A stretch of 64,000 nucleotides of DNA from Streptomyces lycii (GCF_009735685.1 NZ_WHPN01000416.1:1-64000), one strand, 5' to 3'; counted from the first letter of the stretch, positions 51,664 through 61,569 are shown. Notes: generated by a model not told the origin, from the sequence alone. Made by a program: numbers and translations.

Positions 51664-54600
51664 GCGGAGGTGACCGCCTTGCCGTCCGCGCCCGTCGCGC
51701 CGCGCGTGTAGCGGGGGTGGATCAGACCGACGCAGCTGTACGGCAGTTCGTCGGCCTCCTCCACGGGCACCCCGCGCTCCTCGGCGAGCAGCCGTACGTG
51801 GTCGAGGTCGGCGCCCGCGCCGCGCCGGGCCAGGATCCGCCAGGGGACGCGGCGCAGCAGGACGCGGGTGGTCTCGCCGACGCCGGGTTTGACGAGGTTC
51901 ACGTCGTGGATGCCGTACTCCTCGCTGATCCGTTCGACGGCGGCCCAGCCCTCCCAGGTCGGCGCGCGGTCTCCGGAGAGGAGTTCCTTCGCGGCGAGGG
52001 CGGCGGACTCGGCGACCTCGGCGAAGCGGGCGGTGACGGTGTCGAGGAAGTGTCCTGAGAGGTCGGCGCCGGCGAGTTCGCGGTAGAACTTGCCGCCGTG
52101 GAAGTCGCCCGGGCCGACGAGGTCCGCGCGCAGCACGGTGCGCGATATGAGCCCGGAGACGGTCGAGTTGAGGCAGGCGGAGGGGATGAGGAAGTCCTCG
52201 CGGGTGCCGTAGGTGCGGACGCAGCCGCCGGGGTCGGCGAGTACGGCGATCTCCGGGTCGAAGCCCGTGATACCGGTCTCGCGCGAGAAGTCCTCGATCG
52301 CGGCGGAGAGTTCCCGGGTGATGGCGCCCTTGCCGGTCCAGCCGTCGACGAACACGACGTCGGCCGGGTCGTGGTGGGCGGCGAGCCAGCGCAGCGCGGT
52401 GGTGTCGATGCCGCGGCCCCGGACGATGGAGACGGCGTAGTGCGGCAGTTCGGTGCCGTGCGCGTGGTGCGCCCAGCGGCGCATCAGGATGCCCACGGGG
52501 GTGCCGGCGCGGGCGAGTGACACCAGCACGGGCCGGCCGGTGCCGCGCGCCGCGCCCTCGGCGAGCACGGTCCCGGTGACGGTGCCGACGGCATGGGCGA
52601 TACGGGCGGCCGAGGCGTCGAGCGCCGAGTGGAACAGCCGCTGGTAGCGCTCGCCCGGCTGGTACTCGACGGGCAGCGACTCGGCGTAGTGCGCGCCGCC
52701 CCGTTGGACGGCCTCCTCGCGCTCCTCGGTGGGCGCTTCCAGCGCGACACCGGAGAGGTCCTGGAGCAGCCAGCCGACCTCTTCCGGCGCGTATGAGGAG
52801 AAGGCGGGGCCGCGGAGGGGTTCGGGCAGCATGCGGGGTACGACCTGTCGGTGCGGGGCGGGTGTTGCGCGGCGCGGGGCCGCGGGCCCGGCGGACCGGG
52901 CCTCGGTGAGGTCCGAGGGGGCGTACGGAGAAGCGTTCGCGGGGGCGTGCGCCCGGGCGTGCGCGGGAACGTACGAGGGCACGACCGCGAGCAGCACGCG
53001 GCCGGTGTGGGCGGCGAGCGCGGCGGCGAGGCCGTCCGGGGCGTGCAGCGCCGGGGTGTCGGCGGCGGAGTCGACCACGGCGACGACCGCGTCGAAACGG
53101 CGGGCGGGATCGCGGCCGGGGGCGACGTTGTAGGCGTACCGCTCGCCGGGTCCGTCGGCGGGGTCGTCGTGCGCGGGGAAAGTGATCCGGGTGCGGACGG
53201 CGTAGCCGGGGTCGTCCACGGCGAGGACGGGCGAGCGGGTGGTGGTCGAGGAGCGCACCTCGGTGCCGTCGCCCAGCGCGTCCTGAAGGGCCTCGGCGAT
53301 CCGCAGCGGTGCGTACATCAGCTCCTCGCAGCCCAGTACGAGTACGCGCCGGGGGCGCTGCTCCGTCCCGCCGGGCGCGGCCGCGTGCGCGGGGGCCGTG
53401 CCGGGCGGGACCTCGCCGGGCGGCCCGTCGCCGGGCGGTGTGCCCAGGGCGGCGGCGATCCGGGCGGCCATGCCGGGCAGCGCGGCTTCCAGGGTGGCCC
53501 GGTGGGCCGGGGTGAAGCCGTGCCGGCCGCCGTCGGGCAGCCCGGCCGGCCAGCCGAGGTCGACACGGCGCACGGCCGGATGCCGGTCACCGGGCGCGTC
53601 CGGTGTGCCGGGAGCCGGGCGCGGGACCGGAACCGCCCCGGACGGAACCCCGGGCCTGCCGCCGCCCGGCTCTCCGCCATGCTCTCCGCCCGGCTCTTTG
53701 CCCAGCTCTTTGCCAGGCCTTCCGCCCGGTTCTCGGCCCGGAGGCACGGCCCCGGCCGCGGGCTCGCGCCCGGGAGCCGTTGCGGGCGCCTGTCCGCAGG
53801 CCGACTCGGGAGCTGTTGCGGGCGCCTGTCCGCAGGCCGACTCGGGGGCCGCTGCGGGCGCCCGTCCACGGGCCGCATCGGGCGCCTGTCCGCGGACCGA
53901 TTCGGGAGTCGTTTCGGGCGCCTGTCCGCAGGCCGACTCGGGGGCCGCTGCGGGCGCCGCTTCGTGGGCCGCCACCAGTGCCTGGCCGCGCTTCAGCACG
54001 TCCTCCGGGAGCCGCACCGTGCCGGAGGCCAGGGCGACCAGGTCGACCCGGGCGCCCAGCTCCGCGGCGAACTCCGTGAGCGCGTCGCGGTGTTCGGCGC
54101 CGCGCATGTCGACCAGGGCGACGACGACGTACCGCTCGCGCGGGAAGCGCTCGTGCAGCGCCCTGATCGTGTTGAGCACCGTCCGGCCGGTCGAGAACTC
54201 GTCGTCCACGAGCACCAGCGGCCCGTCCCCCGCGAGCAGCTCCGGGTCCTCGGGCAGCAGCAGGTGCGAGGTGGCGTGGCTGTGCTCCTCCTCGAAGCCG
54301 CCGACCGGGGCGACGCCGGGCACCGGCCGCCGGGTCGAGTGGAGGTACGGAGCGAGTTCCAGCCCGTCCGCGACGCTGTGCCCGAGCCCGGTCGCCGTCT
54401 CGGCGTAGCCCAGGACGACGGCACGCGCGGCGTCCCCGTCGCCGAGCAGCGCCCGCACTTGGCGGCCCAGGCCCACCCCGGCCCCGTGGACCACGGCCGG
54501 GCGCTGCGGCACGTGCTTGCCGAGGACGTTGGAGACCAGCAGGTGAGCACGCTTGGGATTGCGCCGCAGCGCGAGGCCGAGCAGGTCCCGCAGGCCGGGC

Positions 54601-54683
54601 CCGGCCGGGTCGGGGGCCGTTTCGGTCAGGCCGACGCCGAGCCGCCCGGCGACCCACTCGCCGGACCATGTGTGCCGTTCCAT
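51660..54683 (-). CDS. Fused PRTase-TRSP-StiP protein (ter module)
   Basis: One frame joins enzymes usually separate in ter operons. Residues 1-230 are a phosphoribosyltransferase with PRPP loop VDDEFSTGRT (159-168). Residues 237-375 are a linker with PESACGQAPA repeats. Residues 375-570 are a TRSP domain (RVDLGWPAGLPDGGRHGF, VLVLGCEELMYAPLRIAEAL). Residues 618-1007 match the cysteine protease StiP family (SSYAPEEVGWLLQDL, GERYQRLFHSALD), with a C-terminal PELOTA RNA-binding domain by family. Established reviews propose a nucleoside-like metabolite. The ATG at 54683 was chosen because codons back to the coupled ATG at 54890 lose GC3 bias; the latter would add 69 residues. Confidence 0.85.
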   Translation of the reverse strand: MERHTWSGEWVAGRLGVGLTETAPDPAGPGLRDLLGLALRRNPKRAHLLVSNVLGKHVPQRPAVVHGAGVGLGRQVRALLGDGDAARAVVLGYAETATGLGHSVADGLELAPYLHSTRRPVPGVAPVGGFEEEHSHATSHLLLPEDPELLAGDGPLVLVDDEFSTGRTVLNTIRALHERFPRERYVVVALVDMRGAEHRDALTEFAAELGARVDLVALASGTVRLPEDVLKRGQALVAAHEAAPAAAPESACGQAPETTPESVRGQAPDAARGRAPAAAPESACGQAPATAPESACGQAPATAPGREPAAGAVPPGREPGGRPGKELGKEPGGEHGGEPGGGRPGVPSGAVPVPRPAPGTPDAPGDRHPAVRRVDLGWPAGLPDGGRHGFTPAHRATLEAALPGMAARIAAALGTPPGDGPPGEVPPGTAPAHAAAPGGTEQRPRRVLVLGCEELMYAPLRIAEALQDALGDGTEVRSSTTTRSPVLAVDDPGYAVRTRITFPAHDDPADGPGERYAYNVAPGRDPARRFDAVVAVVDSAADTPALHAPDGLAAALAAHTGRVLLAVVPSYVPAHARAHAPANASPYAPSDLTEARSAGPAAPRRATPAPHRQVVPRMLPEPLRGPAFSSYAPEEVGWLLQDLSGVALEAPTEEREEAVQRGGAHYAESLPVEYQPGERYQRLFHSALDASAARIAHAVGTVTGTVLAEGAARGTGRPVLVSLARAGTPVGILMRRWAHHAHGTELPHYAVSIVRGRGIDTTALRWLAAHHDPADVVFVDGWTGKGAITRELSAAIEDFSRETGITGFDPEIAVLADPGGCVRTYGTREDFLIPSACLNSTVSGLISRTVLRADLVGPGDFHGGKFYRELAGADLSGHFLDTVTARFAEVAESAALAAKELLSGDRAPTWEGWAAVERISEEYGIHDVNLVKPGVGETTRVLLRRVPWRILARRGAGADLDHVRLLAEERGVPVEEADELPYSCVGLIHPRYTRGATGADGKAVTSA

Positions 54684-54886
54684 GCCCTGGATGCCCCGTT
54701 CCTCTTCCCAGCTCCGTCGTGCGCCGTGCGCGCCGTTCCTCCGCGCCCCGGCCGCGCCGTCCCGCCGTGCGCCAAGTCTCCCAGCCCGGTGCGGGCCGCT
54801 CTCCGCCGGTCCTCCGGCCGGTCCTTTCTCCGGTTCCCCCGCCGGCCCGTCCCCCGGTCCTCCCGCCGCCCCTTCCCCCGGTCGCG

Positions 54887-56050
54887 TCATCCGAGCGCCG
54901 CGGCCGCCGCGAGCAGTTCCACGAAGCTCACGTCCTCCCGGGCCACTCCGAAGATCTCCGCGCGCAGCAGCGTCCGTTCGGCCCAGGCGCGGTGCGGCTT
55001 CACCTCGTTCATCTTGTTGGTGTACGCCGACCGCAGCACTCCGCCGCCGTTCGGCCCGGGGCGCAGGATGTCCTGCGCGTCGCTGTACTCCTCGTGGCTC
55101 ACGACGGACAGCGCGTGCACGGGCGCGACATGCGAGGGATGTATGCAGGTCTTGCCCTGGAGGCCGTTGGCGCGGTCGAGTTCGATCTCGCGGAGCAGGC
55201 CGTCCATGTCGTGCTCGATGAGGGAGCTGCGAAGTTCCTCGGCGCGCCCGGAGAACGGGCTGTGCCGCAGCTGCGGTTTGAACATCCGCTCCTGGAGCCG
55301 GAAATACTCCCAGACCGGCCCGGTGACGGTGAAGCCGGTGCCGTCGGCCCGTCCGAGGGTGTTGACGACGTCCGCGATGACGGAGGCGACGAGCTGGACG
55401 TCGTACGCCGTCATGTCGGGTGACCTGCGCAGCCCGTACGCCGAGCAGAAGTCCGTCACGCCGAGGCGCAGCGCCAGCACCCGTTCGCGGTACTTGTCGA
55501 CGGACCGCCGGATTCCGGCGAGGGTCTCGGCACGGCTCTCCAGATGCAGCAGCTCCGGGGACTCCAGGACGGGCATGGCGAAAAGCCGCCGTCCGGACAG
55601 GGTCTCCGCCTCGGTCAGCGCCTCCAGGAACGGAACGCCCCGTTCCTCGGTGAACTTGGGGAGTACGAATCCGGACAGCAGCCGCACCGCCGGGCCCAGC
55701 CGCTTCACCAGGTCCGCGATCTGCTCCGGTTCGCGCACCCGGACGAACAGCAGCGGCAGCTCGTCGCCGCGTTCCTCCAGGTCGGTGAAGCTCTGGACGA
55801 GGTTCTCCTCGGCCCCGCCGACCTCGGAGTCGTCGATGGAGTCCTCCAGGCACAGCACCATGGAGACCAGACCGCGGCCGGTCTGCTTGAGCACGTCCTC
55901 CGCCAGCCGGGGGCGGGTCGCCGGGCTGTAGAGCGTCGCTCCGAGCGCGAGCGCCAGGGTGCGAGCCGGGGAATCCTGCGTGAACGCGGCCGGTTCCCGG
56001 TGGAACAGAGCCTCCCTGGTGCCCGCCGGCACGTGCCCGAAGTGGCGCAT
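54887..56050 (-). CDS. HpcH/HpaI aldolase/citrate-lyase-like enzyme (ter-associated)
   Basis: Metal-dependent C-C lyase of the HpcH/citE superfamily. The 387-aa chain has LGATLYSPATRP near the start, LCLEDSIDD, LLFVRVREPE, LPKF, the metal-binding Glu region AMPVLESPELL and LRLGVTDFCSAYGL, then GKTCIHPSHVAPVHAL. In ter operons this family sits beside PRTase, StiP and HAD genes, as here. ATG with GGGAG upstream. The first gene of the - operon, divergent from the TerD gene at 56262. Confidence 0.9.
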   Translation of the reverse strand: MRHFGHVPAGTREALFHREPAAFTQDSPARTLALALGATLYSPATRPRLAEDVLKQTGRGLVSMVLCLEDSIDDSEVGGAEENLVQSFTDLEERGDELPLLFVRVREPEQIADLVKRLGPAVRLLSGFVLPKFTEERGVPFLEALTEAETLSGRRLFAMPVLESPELLHLESRAETLAGIRRSVDKYRERVLALRLGVTDFCSAYGLRRSPDMTAYDVQLVASVIADVVNTLGRADGTGFTVTGPVWEYFRLQERMFKPQLRHSPFSGRAEELRSSLIEHDMDGLLREIELDRANGLQGKTCIHPSHVAPVHALSVVSHEEYSDAQDILRPGPNGGGVLRSAYTNKMNEVKPHRAWAERTLLRAEIFGVAREDVSFVELLAAAAALG

Positions 56051-56261
56051 TGGACTCCCTGCGATCTTGTGACGTTGTGACGCGATCTGGCCGGTAATCG
56101 TACGTTGGTCCGACGGTCAAGAGTTTCCCAAGGGCATGAAAATCTCGTAACCCGCGCGCGTCCGGGCCGTGTCGGGCTCCGCGCCAACCCGTCTTTCCCG
56201 TCGGGTCCCGGCCACTCCCGGCAGGCACCCGCGTTGTCCCGGAGGTGCCCGGGAGGGCAGG

Positions 56262-57170
56262 ATGACGGCCATGACGCACGCGATGTTGAAGGGGTCGAAC
56301 ATCCCGCTGGACGCGACCGCCGTGCGGACGGTGCTCCGCTGGAATCCCGGCCCCCGGGTGCCCGATGTCGACGCCTCCGCCCTGCTGCTCGGCGGGGAGG
56401 GCCGCGTGCGGACCGACGAGGACTTCGTCTTCTACAACCAGCCCCGGCACCCCTCCGGCCTGGTCCGCCATCTGCCCAAGAAGCGGCTCGCGGAGGGGAT
56501 GACGGACACCGTCGAGGCGGACCTGTCCGCGCTGGAGGCGTCGGTGGACCGGGTGGTGCTGGCCGCCTCGTCGGACGGCGGGACCTTCGGCGACGTACCG
56601 GACCTGCGGGTGCTGCTGTACGACGCGTCGCCGGGCACCCCGGCGGACGCCGACCCGATCGCGGTCTTCGACGTGCGGCCGGAGACGGGTGACGAGTCGG
56701 CGCTGATCTGCGGCGAGTTCTACCGGCGCGGCGACGCCTGGAAGTTCCGCGCCCTCGGCCAGGGGTACGACACGGGGCTGATCGGCCTCGCCACGGAGTT
56801 CGGCATCTCGGTGGACGAGAGCGACGTGGCGGAGGGCACCGTGCCGTCCGGCGGTCCCGGCCCGATGCCCGCGTCCGGGCCCGCGCCGTCCGGCCCGCCG
56901 CCCGCGCCCGGCACGCCCCCGGAGGCCGTCACCCAGCCGCACCCGGCGTCGTACGGCTGTCCGCCGCCCCCGCCGCCCGCGCACCCTCCGGCGCCCGCGG
57001 TGCCCCCGGCCGCGGCCGCCCAGGCCCCGCCGGCCGGCGGTCCCGCGTACGGCTACCCGCAGCACCCGGCGCCCGCCTACGGCTATCCGCAGCACGCCGC
57101 CCGGGTGCCGCCGCCGGACCCGGCGTTCACGCTGCCGCCGCAGGGGCCGCAGTTCCAGCCCGGCCGCTGA
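56262..57170 (+). CDS. TerD-domain protein with Pro-rich C-tail
   Basis: Ca2+-binding TerD-fold stress protein. Residues 1-185 are the TerD domain ([79 protein letters not shown]). Residues 190-302 are Pro/Ala/Tyr-rich ([15 protein letters not shown]), a likely scaffold tail. Divergent from the metabolic ter operon, sharing a roughly 210-bp promoter region. ATG with GGGAGG six bases upstream; an alternative in-frame ATG nine bases later is less well placed. Confidence 0.9.
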   Translation: MTAMTHAMLKGSNIPLDATAVRTVLRWNPGPRVPDVDASALLLGGEGRVRTDEDFVFYNQPRHPSGLVRHLPKKRLAEGMTDTVEADLSALEASVDRVVLAASSDGGTFGDVPDLRVLLYDASPGTPADADPIAVFDVRPETGDESALICGEFYRRGDAWKFRALGQGYDTGLIGLATEFGISVDESDVAEGTVPSGGPGPMPASGPAPSGPPPAPGTPPEAVTQPHPASYGCPPPPPPAHPPAPAVPPAAAAQAPPAGGPAYGYPQHPAPAYGYPQHAARVPPPDPAFTLPPQGPQFQPGR

Positions 57171-57218
57171 GCCGCGCCCGGGCCCGCCCGGAAGCGGCGG
57201 AGGCGGCCCGGGCGGCGG

Positions 57219-57950
57219 TCAGACCTTCTCCTTGTAGCCCCTGCCCCACTGGAGCCCCCAGCCGTAGAGCCGGTCCAGCTCGGCCTGGAAGCCGTAGACG
57301 TACTTGACCTCGCGGCGGACGATCAGCTCGTCCTTGACGTTCTCGATCAGCAGCACGGCACAGGAGCGGGCCTGTGGTGCGCGCTCGTCGAGGCTGATCT
57401 CCAGCCGTGGCCCGTTGCTGGGGTAGAGGGTGACGACCGCCTGGGTGCGGTCGAAGGCGGGGGTGCCGTCGTAGATGTAGACGAAGACCAGCAGCCGCTT
57501 GATCTCGTCCTTGTGGTCCAGATTGACGTAGATCGTCTCGCCGGAGGAGCCGCCGAACCGGTCGTCGCCGCTGAGCTTGACGTACGGCGGTGCGTTGACG
57601 TCGCCGAGGAAGTTGCCGAGCGGCTGTACGACGCCCTTGGTGCCGTCCTTCAGCTCGTACATGCACGCCAGGTCGAGGTCGATCTGGACGACGGCGGGGC
57701 CCTGCGCCTGCACCACCTCGGGCTTGAACATCTGGAACGGATGGCGCAGCAGCCCGCCGCTCACCCGGGAACGGCCGCCGATGTCGGAACTGCGCATCCG
57801 CCAGGAGAGGTTGACGCGGAGATTGCCGGTCGCGGCGTTCTGCTTGGTCAGGGACACCGTGGAGCGGCGTTTGGTGAGTTCTATCGCGTTCGAGGCGGCG
57901 CTGCCGCTGTCGAACTCCGTCCCCCGTCGCCAGTTGTTCCAGAAGGACAC
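57219..57950 (-). CDS. TerA-like tellurium resistance family protein
   Basis: Cytoplasmic member of the TerA/TerD superfamily without the classical TerD metal sites. The 243-aa chain opens MSFWNNWRRGTEFDSG, then strands SLTKQNAATGNLRVNLSWRM, VVQIDLDLACMYELKDGTKGVV, APPYVKLSGDDRFGGSSGETIYVNL and a C-terminal helix region (KYVYGFQAELDRLYGWGLQWGRGYKEKV). GTG start with a poor ribosome site. Follows the convergent TerD gene and precedes the DUF475 gene in reading order. Confidence 0.85.
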   Translation of the reverse strand: MSFWNNWRRGTEFDSGSAASNAIELTKRRSTVSLTKQNAATGNLRVNLSWRMRSSDIGGRSRVSGGLLRHPFQMFKPEVVQAQGPAVVQIDLDLACMYELKDGTKGVVQPLGNFLGDVNAPPYVKLSGDDRFGGSSGETIYVNLDHKDEIKRLLVFVYIYDGTPAFDRTQAVVTLYPSNGPRLEISLDERAPQARSCAVLLIENVKDELIVRREVKYVYGFQAELDRLYGWGLQWGRGYKEKV

Positions 57951-58159
57951 TGAGGAAACACCCCCACTGCTCGTCTCGTCATCCTGCTGCCACCCGCGCG
58001 TTGAGCGGACACGAACGCGGCGGGGCGGCCGCGAGGCCGGGGCGCCGGTCGTCGCCGGGAGTCCGCTGCCTCGTGGCCGCCCCGCACAGAGCGTTCCTCG
58101 TTCGGGGCGTGGTCACACACCCGGCCGGTACCCGGCCCGGTGATCACCCCTGGCGCAGG
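57951..58159. other. Intergenic, no feature recognised
   Basis: About 210 bases between two - strand genes. GC-rich with no repeat, hairpin or promoter that I can support. Confidence 0.3.
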
Positions 58160-59305
58160 TCAGACGCCGGAGGTCACCTCGGTCTTCTTCTCGGCGTCGC
58201 CGCCGCCGTTCCCGGCCGCCAGGGCCTTGTTGCGGCGCAGCGACGACCAGAAGGACGCGGCGATCAGGCCGACCCCGATGAGGCCGGTGATGACCTCGGA
58301 GACGTGCCACTTGATGGTGATGAGCAGCAGTGCGGCGAGGGCGCCGATGGCGTAGTGGGCGCCGTGCTCGAGGTAGACGTAGTCGTCGAGGGTGCCCTCG
58401 CGGACCAGGTAGACCGTGAGCGAACGGACGTACATCGCGCCGATGCCGAGGCCGAGCGCCATCCAGAAGATGTGGTTCGTGATGGCGAAGGCGCCGATGA
58501 CCCCGTCGAAGGAGAAGGACGCGTCCAGCACCTCGAGGTAGAGGAACATGAAGAACGCGGCCTTGCCGGCGAGCCCGACCATCGTCGGGTCCTTGCCCTC
58601 CTTGCGGGCCTCCTCCTCGGCCGCCTCCTCGCGCTCCTCCTCTTCCTCGAGCTTGTTCTCGAAGTGCCCGGACAGACCGCCGACGACCAGATAGGTGATC
58701 AGACCGGCGATGCCGGACAGCATCACTGTGCCTGATTTGTCCACATAGCTTCCGCCGTGCTGAGCCGCCTGGGTGGCGATGGTGATGGCGGAGACCAGCA
58801 GGACGACGAGGGCGACACAGACGGCGAGGCCGTCGACCCTCCCGAGCCGGGCGAGCGGGCGCTCCAGCCAGGAGATCCAGTGGTGCTCCTTCTGGTCGAA
58901 GAGGAAGTTCAGGAAGATCATCAGCAGGAACATCCCGCCGAAGGCGGCGATCGCCGGGTGGGCGTCGGTGACCAGCATCTCGTACTGGTCCGGATCGTCC
59001 ATGGCCAGCTCGACGGCCTCGATGGGGCCGACCTTGGCGGTGATGGCCACGATCACGACCGGGAAGATCAGCCGCATACCGAAGACGGCGATCAGAATGC
59101 CGATGGTCAGGAAGATCTTCTGCCAGAAGGCGTTCATCTTCTTCAGCACGCCGGCGTTGACGACCGCGTTGTCGAAGGACAACGAGATCTCCAGGATCGA
59201 GAGGATCGCCACCACGGCGAAACCCTCCCAGCCCCAGAAGAAGGCTGCGGCGACCAGTCCGACGGCGGTGACGCCGAAGGACCAGCCGAAGGTTTTCAGG
59301 AGCAC
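58160..59305 (-). CDS. DUF475/TerC-like integral membrane protein
   Basis: Membrane protein of the TerC-related DUF475 family, linked to metal-ion export and tellurite response. The 381-aa chain has about nine helices, with the conserved acidic motifs ILEISLSFDNAVVNAGVL in the first half and YLEVLDASFSFDGVIGAFAI in the second (paired E-x-x-x-S-F/x-D-N/G). A Glu-rich loop (NKLEEEEEREEAAEEEARKEGK) joins the halves. GTG chosen (VLLKTFGWSFGV); a 43-residue upward extension is repeat-like leader. It lies between TerA-like and TerD genes on the same strand. Confidence 0.9.
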   Translation of the reverse strand: MLLKTFGWSFGVTAVGLVAAAFFWGWEGFAVVAILSILEISLSFDNAVVNAGVLKKMNAFWQKIFLTIGILIAVFGMRLIFPVVIVAITAKVGPIEAVELAMDDPDQYEMLVTDAHPAIAAFGGMFLLMIFLNFLFDQKEHHWISWLERPLARLGRVDGLAVCVALVVLLVSAITIATQAAQHGGSYVDKSGTVMLSGIAGLITYLVVGGLSGHFENKLEEEEEREEAAEEEARKEGKDPTMVGLAGKAAFFMFLYLEVLDASFSFDGVIGAFAITNHIFWMALGLGIGAMYVRSLTVYLVREGTLDDYVYLEHGAHYAIGALAALLLITIKWHVSEVITGLIGVGLIAASFWSSLRRNKALAAGNGGGDAEKKTEVTSGV

Positions 59306-59352
59306 TGGCCACCCAATCGTGAGTACGGGTCCCCCGCGCGCAGTGCGCGGCT

Positions 59353-59928
59353 TTACGAAACGTTGACCCCGAAGTCTAGAGCGATGCCTCGCAGTCCCGA
59401 CGCGTACCCCTGTCCGACGGCGCGGAACTTCCACTCTCCGCCGTACCGGTACACCTCTCCGAAGATCATCGCAGTCTCGCCGGAGGCGTCCTCACTGAGG
59501 TCGTAACGAGCGAGTTCGGAGCCGTCGGCCTGGTTCACGACCCGGATGAAGGCGTTGCTGACCTGGCCGAAGGTCTGGCCGCGCACATCGGCGTCATGGA
59601 TCGACACGGGGAAGACGATCTTGTCGACATGCTCCGGGACCTTGCTCAGGTCGAGGATCAGCGACTCGTCGTCGCCGTCGCCCTCGCCGGTGAGGTTGTC
59701 ACCGGTGTGCTCCACGGAACCCTCGGGGCTCTTGAGGTTGTTGTAGAAGACGAAGTATTCGTCGCCCAGCACCCGCCCCGACTGGCAGAGCAGGGCGCTG
59801 GCATCGAGGTCGAACGGCGCGCCCGTGGTCGAGCGGGCGTCCCAGCCCAGGCCGACCAGCACCTGTGTGAGGTTCGGCGCGGCCTTGGAGAGGGAGACAT
59901 TGCCTCCCTTGGCGAGCGTCACACCCAT
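59353..59928 (-). CDS. terD: TerD family stress protein
   Basis: 191-aa TerD-fold Ca2+-binding protein. Hallmarks: [26 protein letters not shown], acidic loops [20 protein letters not shown] (Ca site), [24 protein letters not shown], and [25 protein letters not shown]. Over 80% similar by eye to the adjacent paralogue at 60038, so a tandem duplication. ATG with GGGGAGGAAC upstream. Confidence 0.95.
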   Translation of the reverse strand: MGVTLAKGGNVSLSKAAPNLTQVLVGLGWDARSTTGAPFDLDASALLCQSGRVLGDEYFVFYNNLKSPEGSVEHTGDNLTGEGDGDDESLILDLSKVPEHVDKIVFPVSIHDADVRGQTFGQVSNAFIRVVNQADGSELARYDLSEDASGETAMIFGEVYRYGGEWKFRAVGQGYASGLRGIALDFGVNVS

Positions 59929-59980
59929 GATCTGTTCCTCCCCGTCGTGGTGATTGCCTTGAGCGGTGGCCCCGTCGCGG

Positions 59981-60023
59981 CCGGCGCCGCACCTCGCCGT
60001 CGTGCCGGGAGGTGCGGCGCCGG
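59981..60023 (-). terminator. 15-bp perfect hairpin between the two terD genes
   Basis: CCGGCGCCGCACCTC/GAGGTGCGGCGCCGG with a 13-base loop, 15 bases after the stop of the upstream terD. It would stop or dampen transcription between the paralogues. Confidence 0.8.
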
Positions 60024-60037
60024 GCGCTGCGGAGCGG

Positions 60038-60613
60038 TCAGACGTTGACGCCGAAGTCCTGCGCGATGCCGCGCAGGCCGGAGGCGTAGCCCTGGCCGAT
60101 GGCGCGGAACTTCCACTCGGCGCCGTGCCGGTACAGCTCGCCGAAGACCATGGCGGTCTCCGTCGAGGCGTCCTCGGTCAGGTCGTAACGGGCCAGCTCG
60201 TTGTTGTCGGCCTGGTTCACCACGCGGATGAAGGCGTTGCGCACCTGGCCGAAGCTCTGCTGGCGGCTCTCGGCCTCGTAGATGGAGACCGGGAACACGA
60301 TCTTGGCGACATCGGCGGGCACCCCGGCGAGGTTGACCTTGATCTGCTCGTCGTCGCCCTCCCCCTCACCGGTGAGGTTGTCACCGGTGTGCTCCACGGA
60401 GCCGTCGGGGCTCTTGAGGTTGTTGAAGAAGACGAAGTGCTGGTCGGAGGCGACCTTGCCCTCCGCGTTCGTCAGCAGCGCGCTCGCGTCGAGGTCGAAG
60501 TCGGTACCGGTCGTCGTGCGGACGTCCCAGCCGAGGCCGACGGTGACGGCGGTCAGGCCCGGCGCCTCCTTGCTCAGCGAGACGTTGCCACCCTTGCTGA
60601 GGCTGACTCCCAC
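60038..60613 (-). CDS. terD: TerD family stress protein (paralogue)
   Basis: 191-aa TerD paralogue. Same motifs as the neighbour: [96 protein letters not shown] start with GGAGGACGC just upstream; a longer frame to 60841 is spacer. Its own hairpin follows. Together with DUF475 it forms the metal-stress half of the ter locus. Confidence 0.95.
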   Translation of the reverse strand: MGVSLSKGGNVSLSKEAPGLTAVTVGLGWDVRTTTGTDFDLDASALLTNAEGKVASDQHFVFFNNLKSPDGSVEHTGDNLTGEGEGDDEQIKVNLAGVPADVAKIVFPVSIYEAESRQQSFGQVRNAFIRVVNQADNNELARYDLTEDASTETAMVFGELYRHGAEWKFRAIGQGYASGLRGIAQDFGVNV

Positions 60614-60866
60614 GCGTCCTCCCATGGATATGGGGGCACGGGCGTGACCTGCCCCCGTCGTGCGATGACATCGGTTCAACGGGATTGATCCTAGTGAGCG
60701 GCACCTCCGCGGGACAGGCTCTTCGGTCCGGCTTTCGCCGTCCCGGCGGGAGCCCGCCCCGCCGCCGCGCGACCGGCCCCGCTTCCCGCCCGACCGGCCG
60801 GCGCTCCCCCGTGACCGTGCCGCGCTCCCGTGGCCGGCCACCGTCCCGGATCCGCCGGGCCGGTCA

Positions 60867-60903
60867 CCGCCGGTGCCCCGCCGGCCCCGCGGGGCACCGG
60901 CGG
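60867..60903 (-). terminator. 15-bp perfect hairpin after peroxiredoxin gene
   Basis: CCGCCGGTGCCCCGC/GCGGGGCACCGGCGG with a 7-base loop, 21 bases after the stop of the - strand peroxiredoxin gene. The rest of 60614-60866 has no gene. Confidence 0.8.
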
Positions 60904-60923
60904 GCGTCCGGGCGTCCGCCCGC

Positions 60924-61382
60924 TCAGAGCTGGGCGAGCGCCTTGGCGTAGTCGTTCAGGTCCCGGGCCTCGGGGATGGCGTTGACGACGGTCCAGCGGA
61001 CCACGCCCTCCTTGTCGATGACGAAGGTGCCGCGCACGGCGCAGCCCTTGTCCTCGTCGAAGACGCCGTACGCCCGCGAGGTCTCGCCGTGCGGCCAGAA
61101 GTCCGACAGCAGGGGGTACTCCAGGCCCTCCTGCTCGGAGAAGACGCGCAGCGAGAACGGGGAGTCGTTGGAGACCGCGAGCAGCTGCACGTCGTCGCCC
61201 GAGAACTTCGGCAGCTCGTCGCGCAGGGCGCACAGCTCACCGGTGCAGACCCCGGTGAAGGCGAAGGGGTAGAAGACGAGGACGACGTTCTTCTCGCCGC
61301 GGAAGTCCGAGAGCTTCACGAGCTCGCCGTGCTGGTTCTTCAGCTCGAAGTCAGGGGCCTTCGTACCGACGTCGATCACCAT
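60924..61382 (-). CDS. AhpE-like peroxiredoxin
   Basis: Thiol peroxidase that reduces hydroperoxides. The 152-aa chain has the peroxidatic Cys in [17 protein letters not shown] (T-x-x-C), the second Cys six residues later, the Arg of [15 protein letters not shown], and [16 protein letters not shown]. No C-terminal resolving Cys domain is present, so it is a 1-Cys or AhpE-type enzyme needing an external reductant. ATG with GAAGGA eleven bases upstream. Confidence 0.93.
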   Translation of the reverse strand: MVIDVGTKAPDFELKNQHGELVKLSDFRGEKNVVLVFYPFAFTGVCTGELCALRDELPKFSGDDVQLLAVSNDSPFSLRVFSEQEGLEYPLLSDFWPHGETSRAYGVFDEDKGCAVRGTFVIDKEGVVRWTVVNAIPEARDLNDYAKALAQL

Positions 61383-61494
61383 GCGCGCGCATCCTTCTCG
61401 TCCGTAGCGTGCCGGCCCCGGGTCCGTCCGCTTGGCTCGCACCCGGCCGCCGGCGATTCCGCCCCAGTCTGTCACCCGTCCGGCGGCAGTCGGC

Positions 61495-61533
61495 ACCGTG
61501 CCCCCCGTGGTCGGGGACCACGGGGGGCACGGT
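61495..61533 (-). terminator. 18-bp perfect hairpin after DUF3052 gene
   Basis: ACCGTGCCCCCCGTGGTC and its exact complement with a 3-base GGG loop, 37 bases after the stop of the DUF3052 gene: the strongest hairpin in the window. Confidence 0.85.
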
Positions 61534-61569
61534 TGCGGTGCGGCTCGGCGGGCCGTTGCCCGGCGGGGG

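Noticed and set aside
54684-57095. N-terminal extension of the PRTase-StiP frame over HpcH and TerD genes
   Set aside because: Antisense or out of phase with two well-supported genes. A coupled ATG at 54890 was considered, but codons to 54683 lose the GC3 bias of the rest.
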